Source of the DNA: Polyangium jinanense
GTDB lineage: Bacteria; Myxococcota; Polyangia; Polyangiales; Polyangiaceae
Assembly (NCBI RefSeq): GCF_028435365.1
Contig: NZ_JAGTJJ010000084.1
Coordinates: 1-39,314 of the forward strand
Reading direction: 5' to 3'
DNA: 39,314 nucleotides
The notes under the pieces are model-generated. The model ran no database searches. It saw only the letters and a program-made list of their open reading frames with translations, and was not told the origin of the DNA. A program made the position numbers and the translations under genes. Numbering within the stretch: the stretch's first letter is position 1; each line of letters starts with the position of its first letter. Positions 7,240 to 15,476 of this stretch are shown here, in pieces.

Positions 7240-8505
7240 GTGTCTCGCCCCTTGGCCCTGGCCGTTCTCCTCCTACTTTCGCTTTCGACGCCCATTAAGG
7301 CGGCTGAACCGGAGAAGCCCGCGCAGTCGAAACCCGACGAACCTAAAGCCACGCGCGCCAGCCGGTATCGTAAGTTAAGCCCCGAGGAGGAGGAACGGTT
7401 CAATGCGCGCGTTGCGGCGGGAGATCGGGCCCTCGAAGCGGGACGGCTAAATGAGGCTGCCGATACATATACGGAAGCCCTAACGATTAAGCACGAGCCT
7501 CGCCTGTCCGGACGCCTCGGGCTCGTGCTTTCAATGTTTCTGCCAGACCCGCAAACCGATCTCACAATGGCATTTGCGTTGCAAGTCGCGGTATCCGAGG
7601 CAGCCGGGATATCGTCAGCGGAACGTAGGCAATTCTTTGAGGCTTACGAACGCGTGCGCAAGCGTGTCTGTCGGGTCGATGTCATGGTCAACGATGTTGA
7701 CGCTATGGTATCGATCGGAGTCGACAGGCGCGTCCGAAGCGAAGGCGCGTTTTGGACGTTCATATCGCCTGGAAATACAGATATCACCGCGACATTGACG
7801 GGCCGTAAAGACATCAAACAGACCGCCGAGTGTGTCGGCGGAAAGTCGATTCTACTACAATTCGAGTTTCCCGAGCCTGACGAGAGTCAGCCTCAGGTCA
7901 TCACCATCGAGAAGGAACCGAAGGAACGACGTGTAATTGTGCGCGAAGTTGCCCGGGCGGCGCATGCCGCGCGAGAGCCCTTGCCCCTGGAGGCACAGGC
8001 GCCGCCTCGCTTCAATGGTGGCATCGGGCCTGTGATGGTATTCGGCGCGGCCCCTTCTCCGTCCCTTGGCTTCTCCCTTGTGGGCCAGTATCAGCGCCAG
8101 AGCTTATCAGCCATAGCCATTGCAAACGCGGCATGGTCGCTCGGCGGTATGGGGGATCCCCCGATCGATATCTTTTCGGCGTCGGCCCATGTGGGACCGT
8201 GCGTGCAGTGGCAATGGCTCGATGGCTGCGCTTTCGGTGGTGCAACATTCTTCGAGCGTCGAGTGTCGCCTAATCCGGCGTATCGCGCCGATGCGGATCG
8301 GGGCATAATCCCGTCATTCGGGCTCGGTGTCGGCGCAACGTACAGGTTCAGAGAAGCCCTTGCCGGTCGTGTGTTCTTGGATGCAATGGCATTGACCCGG
8401 GATATGGTGATCGATGTCGTTGTGCCTGATAATTCTGTAACTTCTGTTTGGCAAACCCAAAGATTTTTATTCTCCATCTCGGCCTCGCTGATGTTCGGGC
8501 GCTAG
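7240..8505 (+). CDS. Secreted TPR-like / outer-membrane barrel-like protein
   Basis: The 421-residue product starts at GTG 7240. AGGA lies 9 nt upstream, and the start puts a clean signal peptide (SRPLALAVLLLLSLSTPIKA, cleaved before AEPEK) at the N-terminus; the longer open frame upstream reads from repeat DNA. Residues about 45-140 look like one or two tetratricopeptide helices (GDRALEAGRLNEAADTYTEA). A middle beta-rich part (about 145-210) resembles PEGA-type domains. The C-terminal third has alternating aromatic/Gly strands and ends SISASLMFGR, like an outer-membrane strand. It is first of four tightly spaced secreted-protein genes between opposed repeat arrays. No function is assigned. 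Confidence 0.75.
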   Translation: MSRPLALAVLLLLSLSTPIKAAEPEKPAQSKPDEPKATRASRYRKLSPEEEERFNARVAAGDRALEAGRLNEAADTYTEALTIKHEPRLSGRLGLVLSMFLPDPQTDLTMAFALQVAVSEAAGISSAERRQFFEAYERVRKRVCRVDVMVNDVDAMVSIGVDRRVRSEGAFWTFISPGNTDITATLTGRKDIKQTAECVGGKSILLQFEFPEPDESQPQVITIEKEPKERRVIVREVARAAHAAREPLPLEAQAPPRFNGGIGPVMVFGAAPSPSLGFSLVGQYQRQSLSAIAIANAAWSLGGMGDPPIDIFSASAHVGPCVQWQWLDGCAFGGATFFERRVSPNPAYRADADRGIIPSFGLGVGATYRFREALAGRVFLDAMALTRDMVIDVVVPDNSVTSVWQTQRFLFSISASLMFGR

Positions 8506-8518
8506 AAAGGCGATCGTC

Positions 8519-9676
8519 ATGTTTGCACGTCGACTCTCGACAGGGGTTGTTGCGTCAATGATTGCGGCCGGTCTTTTTGCCGGCGCATTGCTCGCGGTCA
8601 ACGGATGTACCACTGAGCCGTGGCATACTTACGTATATTGCCTCCCCGAGGCGAGTCCTGACGCGGATGTCGGTCGGCACTGCTTTCCCGACGGAGGCGG
8701 TCCAATCGAGCCATTGACTTGCAAGGCTGCGGGGGGTGAATGCATCACAATGGGAACATCCGATTTCCGTGAGAGAGCAGTCCTGCTGTGGATGGGTGGT
8801 GACGAATTCGACGCGCCAGATTGCCCCGAGCGCGCAAACAGTGAATTTTATACGGGGTACGGGGAACTCGTCGTATCATTGCCCTGTCAGCAGTGCGCAT
8901 GCGGATCGGCTGAATGTATAATGCCGGGCGGGCTCGTTGCCGATTCAAGTAACGCCTGCCAGGGGGGCAATACAACCGCGTACGATGGCCCGAGCGGATG
9001 GGACGGTTCGTGCGTGTCCCCCTCCACAATGCCCTCGGGGAGCTTTCGTTCGATAGGACTAACGCCTGCGGGGGTCTCCTCTTGCGAGCCTATCGGCGAT
9101 CCGGTCCCCCCCAACAGCCCATCTTTCGCGCCTCACGGGTCTTCATTCGCGAATGGCATTTACTGGGGCAAGTACGCGAAAGCATGCCAGGGGACCGCGG
9201 ATGGATCTTGTCCAAATACCGGCGAGCTATGCCTACCAAGCGCCGAGCCTCCTCCGCCCGACTTTCGTCACTGTGTGCAATACACGTTGCCCGTTGACGA
9301 AGCGAATCTGCCACAATGTCCGGAGGCATTTCCGGATCGATTCACCTTTTATTCGGGCACGAAGGGGCAGGTTGAATGCACGCCGTGCGAGTGCGGCGAG
9401 CCTGTAGGGGCGCAGTGCGCCGTTTCCTTTTCGGCGTACCAGGACACAGCTTGCGCGGGTGTTCCCATGCCATTGTTTCAAAACGTTACCGCGTTTCCGG
9501 GTAGCTGTGTTGACTTTGGCGTCGCATCCATTCCCCTTGGTTCGATGGAGGCGAAGTGGGTGAGCAACACTCCAGGAGCATGCGCGCCGAGCGGGGGCGA
9601 GTTAGTCGGCGAAGTGAGCGGCGCGGATCCGCGAGTGTTCTGCTGCCAGACACCTCCCCCACCTCAGAACGAGTAA
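8519..9676 (+). CDS. Cys-rich lipoprotein of unknown function
   Basis: The 385-residue product begins with a lipoprotein signal (about 20 hydrophobic residues ending AVNGC), so it should be anchored in a membrane facing the periplasm or surface. The mature part contains many Cys, several in pairs (PCQQCACGSAECIMPGG, ECTPCECGEPVGAQC). Its two halves look internally related: each has a PDCPERA/PQCPEAF motif followed by a Cys cluster and a region like SNACQGG/DTACAGV. Disulfide-stabilised tandem domains are likely. GAAAGG lies 8-13 nt upstream of the ATG and the gap from the previous stop is 13 bp, so it is co-transcribed with its neighbours. Confidence 0.75.
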   Translation: MFARRLSTGVVASMIAAGLFAGALLAVNGCTTEPWHTYVYCLPEASPDADVGRHCFPDGGGPIEPLTCKAAGGECITMGTSDFRERAVLLWMGGDEFDAPDCPERANSEFYTGYGELVVSLPCQQCACGSAECIMPGGLVADSSNACQGGNTTAYDGPSGWDGSCVSPSTMPSGSFRSIGLTPAGVSSCEPIGDPVPPNSPSFAPHGSSFANGIYWGKYAKACQGTADGSCPNTGELCLPSAEPPPPDFRHCVQYTLPVDEANLPQCPEAFPDRFTFYSGTKGQVECTPCECGEPVGAQCAVSFSAYQDTACAGVPMPLFQNVTAFPGSCVDFGVASIPLGSMEAKWVSNTPGACAPSGGELVGEVSGADPRVFCCQTPPPPQNE

Positions 9677-9691
9677 TAAGGAGTTCCGACG

Positions 9692-9949
9692 ATGAGAAGC
9701 TTATGCGCGGTGATGACCATCGGCGCGCTTGCCATGTCCGTTGCCCTTGGGGGCTGCACGGGCGCCGACCCTAACCAGGGTGACTCTGCCGACGATTTAT
9801 GTAACCTCAAGCGCGAGGCTTGCGTGAATAAGTGCTATGAGGCGGATATGGGCTTTGGCTGCACGACTTGTTGCAGGTCCAGTTACTTGTCGTGCAAGGT
9901 CGGTGGAAATTACAATTTCCAAGGTTGCCCCGATAAGTCGGGCGAATAG
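9692..9949 (+). CDS. Small 8-cysteine lipoprotein A
   Basis: The 85-residue product has a lipobox (VALGGC) and a mature part with the spacing C-x6-C-x3-C-Y-x7-C-x2-C-C-x6-C-x10-C. Exactly the same spacing occurs in the next gene. AAGGAG lies 8 nt upstream of the ATG and the preceding gene ends 15 bp before. Four disulfides in about 55 residues suggest a stable knot-like extracellular mini-domain. No known family is recognised. Confidence 0.8.
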   Translation: MRSLCAVMTIGALAMSVALGGCTGADPNQGDSADDLCNLKREACVNKCYEADMGFGCTTCCRSSYLSCKVGGNYNFQGCPDKSGE

Positions 9950-9968
9950 TGACAGGCCATCGGAGCGG

Positions 9969-10241
9969 ATGAACCCCACAATGCACACGGCTCGCCTGGT
10001 AATCATAACGGTTCTCGCGTTGACCTCCGCAAGCTGTCGTCGCCGCGAGAGGAACCTCGGTCCTTGGGATGGCGGTGTACCCACGCTCCGAGAGGAGTGC
10101 ATCGTGCCAGGGGACAAGTGTGACCGCGATTGCTATGATCGGAAGGCAAGTCCCGCATGCAGCGCGTGCTGTGGCGATCAGGACGTTCTCTGCAATACGC
10201 AACAGCCCTATTCGTTCGAGTCCTGCAAGGGCACCGAATAG
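9969..10241 (+). CDS. Small 8-cysteine lipoprotein B
   Basis: The 90-residue product has a hydrophobic signal ending in LTSASC, a slightly atypical lipobox, and the same C-x6-C-x3-C-Y-x7-C-x2-C-C-x6-C-x10-C pattern as its neighbour, although other residues differ, so the two are diverged paralogues. ATG 9969 has GGAG only 3 nt away; ATG 9981, in frame, is the alternative. The longer open frame upstream overlaps the previous gene and is rejected. The inverted array starts within about 10 bp of the stop. Confidence 0.75.
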   Translation: MNPTMHTARLVIITVLALTSASCRRRERNLGPWDGGVPTLREECIVPGDKCDRDCYDRKASPACSACCGDQDVLCNTQQPYSFESCKGTE

Positions 10242-10249
10242 GCATCCCA

Positions 10250-10920
10250 TGAGCGCGATCGCGCCGAGCGTCGAGAGCGCCCCGAGGGTTGCGCCGAGCG
10301 CCCCGAGGGCTGCGCCGTGCGCCTCGCGATCGCCCCGAGCGTCGAGAGCACCCCGAGGGCTGCGCCCGTCGAGCACGACCGCGCCGAGCACCCCGAGGGC
10401 TGCGCCCGTCGAGCACGACCGCGCCGAGCGCCCCGAGGGCTGCGCCGTGCGCCTCGCAATCGCCCCGAGCGTCGAGAGCGCCCCGAGGGCTGCGCCGTCG
10501 AGCACGACCGCGCCGAGCGCCCCGAGGGCTGCGCCGTGTGCCTCGCAATCGCGCCGAGCGTCGAGAGCGCCCCGAGGGCTGCGCCCGTCGAGCACGACCG
10601 CGCCGAGCGCCCCGAGGGCTGCGTCCGTCGAGCACGACCGCGCCGAGCGCCCGAGGGCTGCGCCGTGTGCCTCGCAATCGCGCCGAGCGTCGAGAGCGCC
10701 CCGAGGGCTGCGCCCGTCGAGCACGACCGCGCCGAGCGCCCCGAGGGCTGCGCCCGTCGAGCACGACCGCGCCGAGCGCCCGAGGGCTGCGCCGTGTGCC
10801 TCGCAATCGCGCCGAGCGTCGAGAGCGCCCCGAGGGCTGCGCCCGTCGAGCACGACCGCGCCGAGCGCGCGCCGAGCGTCGGGAGCACCCCGAGGGCTGC
10901 GCCGAGCGCCCCGCAAGGCT
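10250..10920 (-). repeat. Array block R, inverted relative to L1-L3
   Basis: On the plus strand the unit reads GTCGAGCACGACCGCGCCGA then GCGCCCCGAGGGCTGCGCC, which is the reverse complement of the left-array unit. A higher-order repeat that includes CCTCGCAATC recurs at 10541, 10670 and 10799, an exact 129-bp period, with earlier copies at 10322 and 10452. Open frames of 250-370 codons on both strands come from the absence of stops. The block begins right behind the last lipoprotein gene. Confidence 0.88.
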
Positions 10921-10942
10921 TCCGCCCGTGACCGGAGGAACC

Positions 10943-11191
10943 ATGCAAATCCTTTTTAAGATCGAGCCCTTAGTCCTCGCCCTGGCCTCCGAAACGGTAC
11001 ACAAACAGATTTCGCTTGCCGCCTCCGCCTCCGCTCCCGCCCCCGCCCCCGCCGGCCTACGAGCCACCGGGGAATCCTCCCGTCGCGCACTTCGCCCGGC
11101 GGTGACAGCGCGCCCCACGTTCCCCCCGTCCTCCCAGCCCGCCTATGACGCAGCCCGGAACGTTCCCCCGGTCCTCCCAGCGTACCTATGA
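10943..11191 (+). CDS. Possible 82-aa ORF after array R
   Basis: This frame starts at an ATG with GGAGG 4 nt upstream and reads MQILFKIEPLVLALASETVH then a poly-Ala/Pro microsatellite stretch. The good ribosome-binding site and the non-repetitive first 25 codons are the only support. The C-terminal part is simply translated tandem repeat, so this may be the broken start of a gene overrun by repeats. Confidence 0.3.
   Translation: MQILFKIEPLVLALASETVHKQISLAASASAPAPAPAGLRATGESSRRALRPAVTARPTFPPSSQPAYDAARNVPPVLPAYL
11018..11058. repeat. CCTCCGC/CCCCCGC microsatellite
   Basis: A pyrimidine-rich short repeat resembles the tract upstream of the four-helix-bundle gene at 805-825. Confidence 0.5.
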
Positions 11192-11460
11192 CGCAGCCGG
11201 GAACGTTCCCCCCGCGCTCCTAGCCTCCCGATGACGCACCGCCGAACGTCCCCCCCATCCTCCCAGCCCGCCTATGACGCAGCCCGAAACGTTCCCCCCA
11301 TCCTCCCAGCCCGCCTATGACGCAGCCCGAAACGTTCCCCCCTCGCTCCTAGCCTCCCGATGACGCACCGCGCAGCCTTCCCCGCACCTTCCCAGCTTGC
11401 CTAGGACGCAGCCCGGAACGTTTCCCCCTCGCTCGCGTCGGAACCGTGCGCTTCCATCCA
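11117..11460. repeat. Exact 43-bp tandem repeat, eight units
   Basis: Units containing ACGTTCCCCCC, TCCTCCCAGC and CCTATGACGCAGCCC start at 11117, 11160, 11203, 11246, 11289, 11332, 11375 and 11418, so the period is exactly 43 bp throughout even where the sequence has drifted. Two unit types alternate irregularly (CCGCCTATGACGCAG and CTCCCGATGACGCAC). A period of about four helical turns places every unit on the same DNA face. The array ends about 60 bp upstream of the gene at 11519, so a regulatory role is possible. Confidence 0.88.
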
Positions 11461-11518
11461 CCGGACGGAAACTCCTGCTACGTTCGCCGGCTGACTTGGG
11501 GGGGAAACACGAGGACCC

Positions 11519-12307
11519 ATGGGCGCCAGCTTGAACCAGATCCCGCGCGCGCAAAAGCGCGACATCGTCAAAAAGATCAAGGAAAACCTCGAGGTACGCG
11601 CCGAAAACGGCCCCCCCGAGCCCGCGCTGGACATCTACATCAGCGAATGCACGGACATCGCCGACGCGCTCGACGCGCACGTCACGGGGAACGTACTCGC
11701 CCACGCAGAGCGCGCCGCCCGGCTCGCGCAGCTCGAAGCCGCCGACGACGCGGTCGATACCTGGTATCGCCATATCGAGGGCTACATCGGCGTCGAGTCG
11801 CGGCGCCGCGTCAGCCCGAACATCCTCGGCGCCCTCGCCCTGCACCAGGCGGCCTTCCCCGATGGCCTCGCGCACGTCGACGATCCCATCGCGGACGAGA
11901 ATCGGATCTGCCGCGACGCCCTGCTCGTGCTCCGCGCGCCCGAGCACGTGGCCACACTGCAGGTGATCGAACTGCCGGCCATCTGGCTCGAGCGATGGGA
12001 GACGGCCATCGACAAGAGCGATGCTTTGCTCGCCGAGGTCGAAAAGGCGCGCACGGACAAGCGCGCGCACGTCGACGCGGGCCGCGACGCCGAGACGGAA
12101 TGGGTGGAGCTCATGGTGCGGCTGCGGCGCTACGTGGCGAGCCGCGCGAAGCGATCCGATGCGGCGCGGATTCAGGAAGGGAAAAAGCTGCTCGCCCCGC
12201 TGCTCGATGCCATGGCGAAGCTGCGCGCAGAATCGGCGGCACGCGCGACGCGGAAGGGGAATGGCAAGCAGGAGACGCCGGCGGCAGGGGAGGCGACGGG
12301 CGGGTGA
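11519..12307 (+). CDS. Hypothetical helical (coiled-coil) protein
   Basis: The 262-residue product is highly charged and almost entirely helical, with no signal peptide or membrane segment. Heptad-like regions are evident at about 55-80 (HAERAARLAQLEAADDAVDT) and 165-235 (DKSDALLAEVEKARTDKRAH and onward). The tail is Gly/Ala/Lys-rich and disordered. GAGG lies 4 nt upstream of the ATG. A cytoplasmic structural or scaffolding role is possible, but no family is recognised. The 43-bp tandem repeat lies directly upstream. Confidence 0.7.
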   Translation: MGASLNQIPRAQKRDIVKKIKENLEVRAENGPPEPALDIYISECTDIADALDAHVTGNVLAHAERAARLAQLEAADDAVDTWYRHIEGYIGVESRRRVSPNILGALALHQAAFPDGLAHVDDPIADENRICRDALLVLRAPEHVATLQVIELPAIWLERWETAIDKSDALLAEVEKARTDKRAHVDAGRDAETEWVELMVRLRRYVASRAKRSDAARIQEGKKLLAPLLDAMAKLRAESAARATRKGNGKQETPAAGEATGG

Positions 12308-12414
12308 ACGGCCCTTTCGCCCCGCTCCCATGCGCACGCGCGGCAGCGTGACCCTGGGGAGGCCTCGCGTTTTTCTTTTCTGGACCTCTTGCGTGTTGCA
12401 CTACGCTGCGGCCG

Positions 12415-13206
12415 ATGAGCGTCCTCGGACGTATGCTTGCTGTGCGCACGTCGGCTTCCGTCGCCCTGTTCGGCCTCCTCCTCTCGGCCTGCTCCTCCAC
12501 GCACCAGATCTCGGCGCAGTCCGGGCTCGACGTGCACACCTTCACGCACGATTCCATCAACACGCACTTGCTCGTCGCCAACGGCGCGATGGTCATGGTG
12601 GACCCGGGCTACGAAAAGAACGCTCCGGTGCTGGAGCAGGACGTGCGCGACGCGGGCTTCGATCCGGCCTTGGTGAAGACCATTGTGCTCACGCACGGGC
12701 ACGCCGATCACGCCGGCGCCGCGCGCCACTTCCAGGCGCGCTTCCACGCGCGCGTCGTCGCCGGCAAAGGGGACGAGGGCATGCTCGGGACCGGGAAAAA
12801 CGAGCCGCTCTGCCCGACGGGGTTCATGGGGCGGTGGCGCCACACGGAGGACGAGGGGGCGACCTACACGCCCTTTCACGCCGACCTCGCCGTGACCGAG
12901 CCTGTGGACCTCGCGTCGCTCTCGGGCGTTCCGGGCCGTATCGTCCCGCTGCCAGGGCACACCCGAGGCTCGCTCGTGGTGCTGGCCGGCGACGCCGCCT
13001 TCGTGGGCGACCTGTTCCGCGGCTCGCTCGTGGGCTCGGGCGCGGCCACGCACCTCTACATGTGTAATCTCGAGGGGAACCAGAGGGACGTCGCCCGGCT
13101 GCTCCACGAGCTCGCCCCCGACGCCAAGCGCTTCTTCGTCGGGCATTTCGGCCCCGTCGCGCGGGAAGACGTCGCCGATCACTTCGGCGTGTCTCCACGC
13201 CCGTAG
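12415..13206 (+). CDS. Lipoprotein metallo-beta-lactamase-fold hydrolase
   Basis: The 263-residue product has a signal peptide ending in a lipobox (GLLLSAC), then a complete MBL fold. The metal ligands are visible as THGHADH (HxHxDH) near residue 90, PGHTRGS near 182, the Asp in FVGDLFRG near 198, and GHFGP near 245. The family hydrolyses thioesters, lactones, phosphodiesters and related substrates with one or two Zn ions. The exact substrate is not readable. Lipid anchoring places it in the envelope. The ATG at 12415 is kept, though the in-frame ATG at 12433 gives a more compact signal. It converges with the histidine kinase, 4 bp between stops. Confidence 0.88.
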   Translation: MSVLGRMLAVRTSASVALFGLLLSACSSTHQISAQSGLDVHTFTHDSINTHLLVANGAMVMVDPGYEKNAPVLEQDVRDAGFDPALVKTIVLTHGHADHAGAARHFQARFHARVVAGKGDEGMLGTGKNEPLCPTGFMGRWRHTEDEGATYTPFHADLAVTEPVDLASLSGVPGRIVPLPGHTRGSLVVLAGDAAFVGDLFRGSLVGSGAATHLYMCNLEGNQRDVARLLHELAPDAKRFFVGHFGPVAREDVADHFGVSPRP

Positions 13207-13210
13207 CGAT

Positions 13211-15316
13211 TCATGGCCCGGCCGGCGTGGGCGCGCGCGGCAGCGTGACCGTGAACGTCGCGCCTTCGCCGGGCGTGCTCTCCACGAGGATCGTCCCGCC
13301 GAGCGCCTCGACGATGCGGCGCGCGATCCACAGGCCGAGGCCAAAGCCGCCGAAATGGCGCACCGATACCGCGCGCTCGAATCGATCGAAGATCCGCGCC
13401 TGATCCTCGGCGGGAATGCCGATGCCCCGGTCCGTCACCGAAAAACTCGCGGAGGCGCCCTCGTCGCGGACGCGGACGTCGATCGGCGCCTTCGCGCCAT
13501 ATTTGATGGCATTCGACAGGAGGTTGATGAGGACCTGCTCGACCCGCGAGCGATCCCAGCACCCCACGACGGCCGCGTCGCTGTCGAGCCGAAGCTCGCA
13601 ACCGGCCCGCACGGCCGTGTCCTGCATTCGCTGGACGACGTCCTCGACCACGGCGGCAAGATCGATGTCCTCGTCGAGGCAGAGCTCCATCCGGCCCTGG
13701 GTGATACGCGAGACGTCGAGCAGCTCGTCGACGAGTGTACTGAGCCGCGTCGTCTGGCGCAGGGCCACGTCGAGGGCGGGCGCGATCTTCGCGGCGATGT
13801 CCGGGTCCGCGGGGAGGCTCCGGGCGAGCGCCTGGAGCTTCAGCGAGAGCGCGGTGAGCGGCGTCTTCAGCTCGTGGGAAGCAATGGAGAGGAACTCGTC
13901 GCGGGCGCGGATCGACGCCTCGGCCTCGCGATAAAGCGCCGCGCGCTCCTGCTCGATCTGCTTGCGCCGCGTGATGTCCCGATAAATGGCGAGCAGCGCG
14001 CGTTTTCCACCTCGGGGCACGCGGGCCAGCATGACCTCCACTTCCACCGCGGTGCCATCCGCGCGCGCCACCCAGCCATCGACCGGGCCCAGGTTGCCGT
14101 GCTCCAGCGCGTCCATGACCCCGCGGCGCGCGATGGCCTCGCGCTCCGCGAGGACGAAATCGAAAAGCGGTCTGCTGATGAGCTCCGCGGCGCTCGTCAC
14201 GCCGAACAGGCGCGCCGCCGCAGCATTCGCATACGCGATGCGAAGCACGCCGTCCGCGTCGAACCTCTCGAGGAGGATCGCGTCCGGAGAGACTTCGACG
14301 AGGATACGATAACGTTCCTCGGACTCCGTGAGGGCCGCCGTCCTCTCCTCGACATGGCGATCGAGCTCGTCGCGGGAACGGGAGAGGGCCCATTCGGCGC
14401 GGCGGCGCTCGGTGATCACGGCCGCGAGCACCAGCGTCGTGAGCGCCATGTCGCCGACGAACGCCTGCACGAAGAGGAGTGATTCGTTGCGTGTCCCCTG
14501 CACGAAAGGGGTCGTGCCGTGCTCCGTTCCCAGGGTCGCGAACACCGAGACGTTGAAGACGGCGAGGGCCGCGCCGAGCGGGCCGAGACGCACGCCGGCC
14601 CAGACGAGAAAGGGCGTGATGAAATGCCCGAGCGGGCAATGCGCGCCGCGGTCCGCGAGCGTCCCCGTGACGAGGAACATCTGGAAGGCGAACAGCGCGA
14701 CCTGGTGGAGCGCGATTTCGACGCCGCGACCCTGGAAGGCCCACCATCGAGGCCGGACGCACGTGAGCACGAGCGGCGTGATCACCAGAATGCCCACGGC
14801 GTCCCCGAGCCACCACGTGAGCCAGGTCTCGGCGTAATCGGTCGTCGTGATCAACGAGCCGGCGAACAGGCTCGTGGTGCCCAGCGTGGCGCTCGTGATC
14901 GAGCAACCGAGCCCGCTCAGCGCCGTGAAACGCGCGACGTCGAGGACCCGGGCGAGCGGCGGCCCGCCGTCGCGGTCCCATGGCGGAAACACGCGCGCCG
15001 CGGCGAGCGCTTCGATCGTGGCGCCCATGCCGATCGTGGCCCCGACGAGCGTCGTCGTGGCGGTCCGGGCGAAGCTCGTCGTGTCGAAGATGGCCCAGGT
15101 ATTCACCAGGAACGAGCCCAGCCAGACGCCCGGCCAGAGCTTTTGCCCCCCGAGCAGAAGGCCCGCGAGCGCGATGCCCGACGCGGGAAAAAAAGCCGTC
15201 ACGTTCCCCGGAGGAATGGCGACGTGCTGACCGACCGAGGCGCTGGCCGCGTAAATGACGGCGAGCAAGAGGACCGCGATGGGTCGTGACCGGCTCCCCG
15301 CCCGTGGCTCTTGCAT
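13211..15316 (-). CDS. MASE1-PAS sensor histidine kinase
   Basis: The 701-residue product begins with a polytopic MASE1 sensor domain (about 10-310; TAFFPASGIALAGLLLGGQK and WWLGDAVGILVITPL are typical). A coiled linker and one PAS domain follow (about 330-455, from EERYRILVEVSPDAILLE to IYRDITRRK). HisKA has the phospho-accepting His in SIASHELKTPLTAL near 481. The HATPase_c domain shows the N box INLLSNAIKYG, the G1 box DRGIGIP and the G2 box GFGLGLWIARR. No receiver is attached and no response regulator is adjacent, so it is an orphan kinase. The start at 15316 has a G-rich Shine-Dalgarno (GGGGGA) 4 nt away and is preferred over 15361. It diverges from the next kinase. Confidence 0.93.
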   Translation of the reverse strand: MQEPRAGSRSRPIAVLLLAVIYAASASVGQHVAIPPGNVTAFFPASGIALAGLLLGGQKLWPGVWLGSFLVNTWAIFDTTSFARTATTTLVGATIGMGATIEALAAARVFPPWDRDGGPPLARVLDVARFTALSGLGCSITSATLGTTSLFAGSLITTTDYAETWLTWWLGDAVGILVITPLVLTCVRPRWWAFQGRGVEIALHQVALFAFQMFLVTGTLADRGAHCPLGHFITPFLVWAGVRLGPLGAALAVFNVSVFATLGTEHGTTPFVQGTRNESLLFVQAFVGDMALTTLVLAAVITERRRAEWALSRSRDELDRHVEERTAALTESEERYRILVEVSPDAILLERFDADGVLRIAYANAAAARLFGVTSAAELISRPLFDFVLAEREAIARRGVMDALEHGNLGPVDGWVARADGTAVEVEVMLARVPRGGKRALLAIYRDITRRKQIEQERAALYREAEASIRARDEFLSIASHELKTPLTALSLKLQALARSLPADPDIAAKIAPALDVALRQTTRLSTLVDELLDVSRITQGRMELCLDEDIDLAAVVEDVVQRMQDTAVRAGCELRLDSDAAVVGCWDRSRVEQVLINLLSNAIKYGAKAPIDVRVRDEGASASFSVTDRGIGIPAEDQARIFDRFERAVSVRHFGGFGLGLWIARRIVEALGGTILVESTPGEGATFTVTLPRAPTPAGP

Positions 15317-15476
15317 CGATCCCCCCGGGCACACACGCAGGGCCCCGGAAGAACCACGCACGAAATGTGCCCTCGGCGTTCTGCGCCCATACCTCCGCGA
15401 GGGGGCGAGTGGCCCATGACCCTCGAGGGTCCTATAGATACGCCTATACGTCTACGTCGGAGGACGAGCCTGCCGC

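Noticed and set aside
9807..11118. Minus- and plus-strand open frames of 250-370 codons over the right array
   Set aside because: Same reasoning as for the left array; the minus frames also run antisense through the well-supported small lipoprotein genes.
971..11450. Prophage
   Set aside because: Apart from the serine recombinase there are no capsid, tail, terminase, lysis or replication genes.
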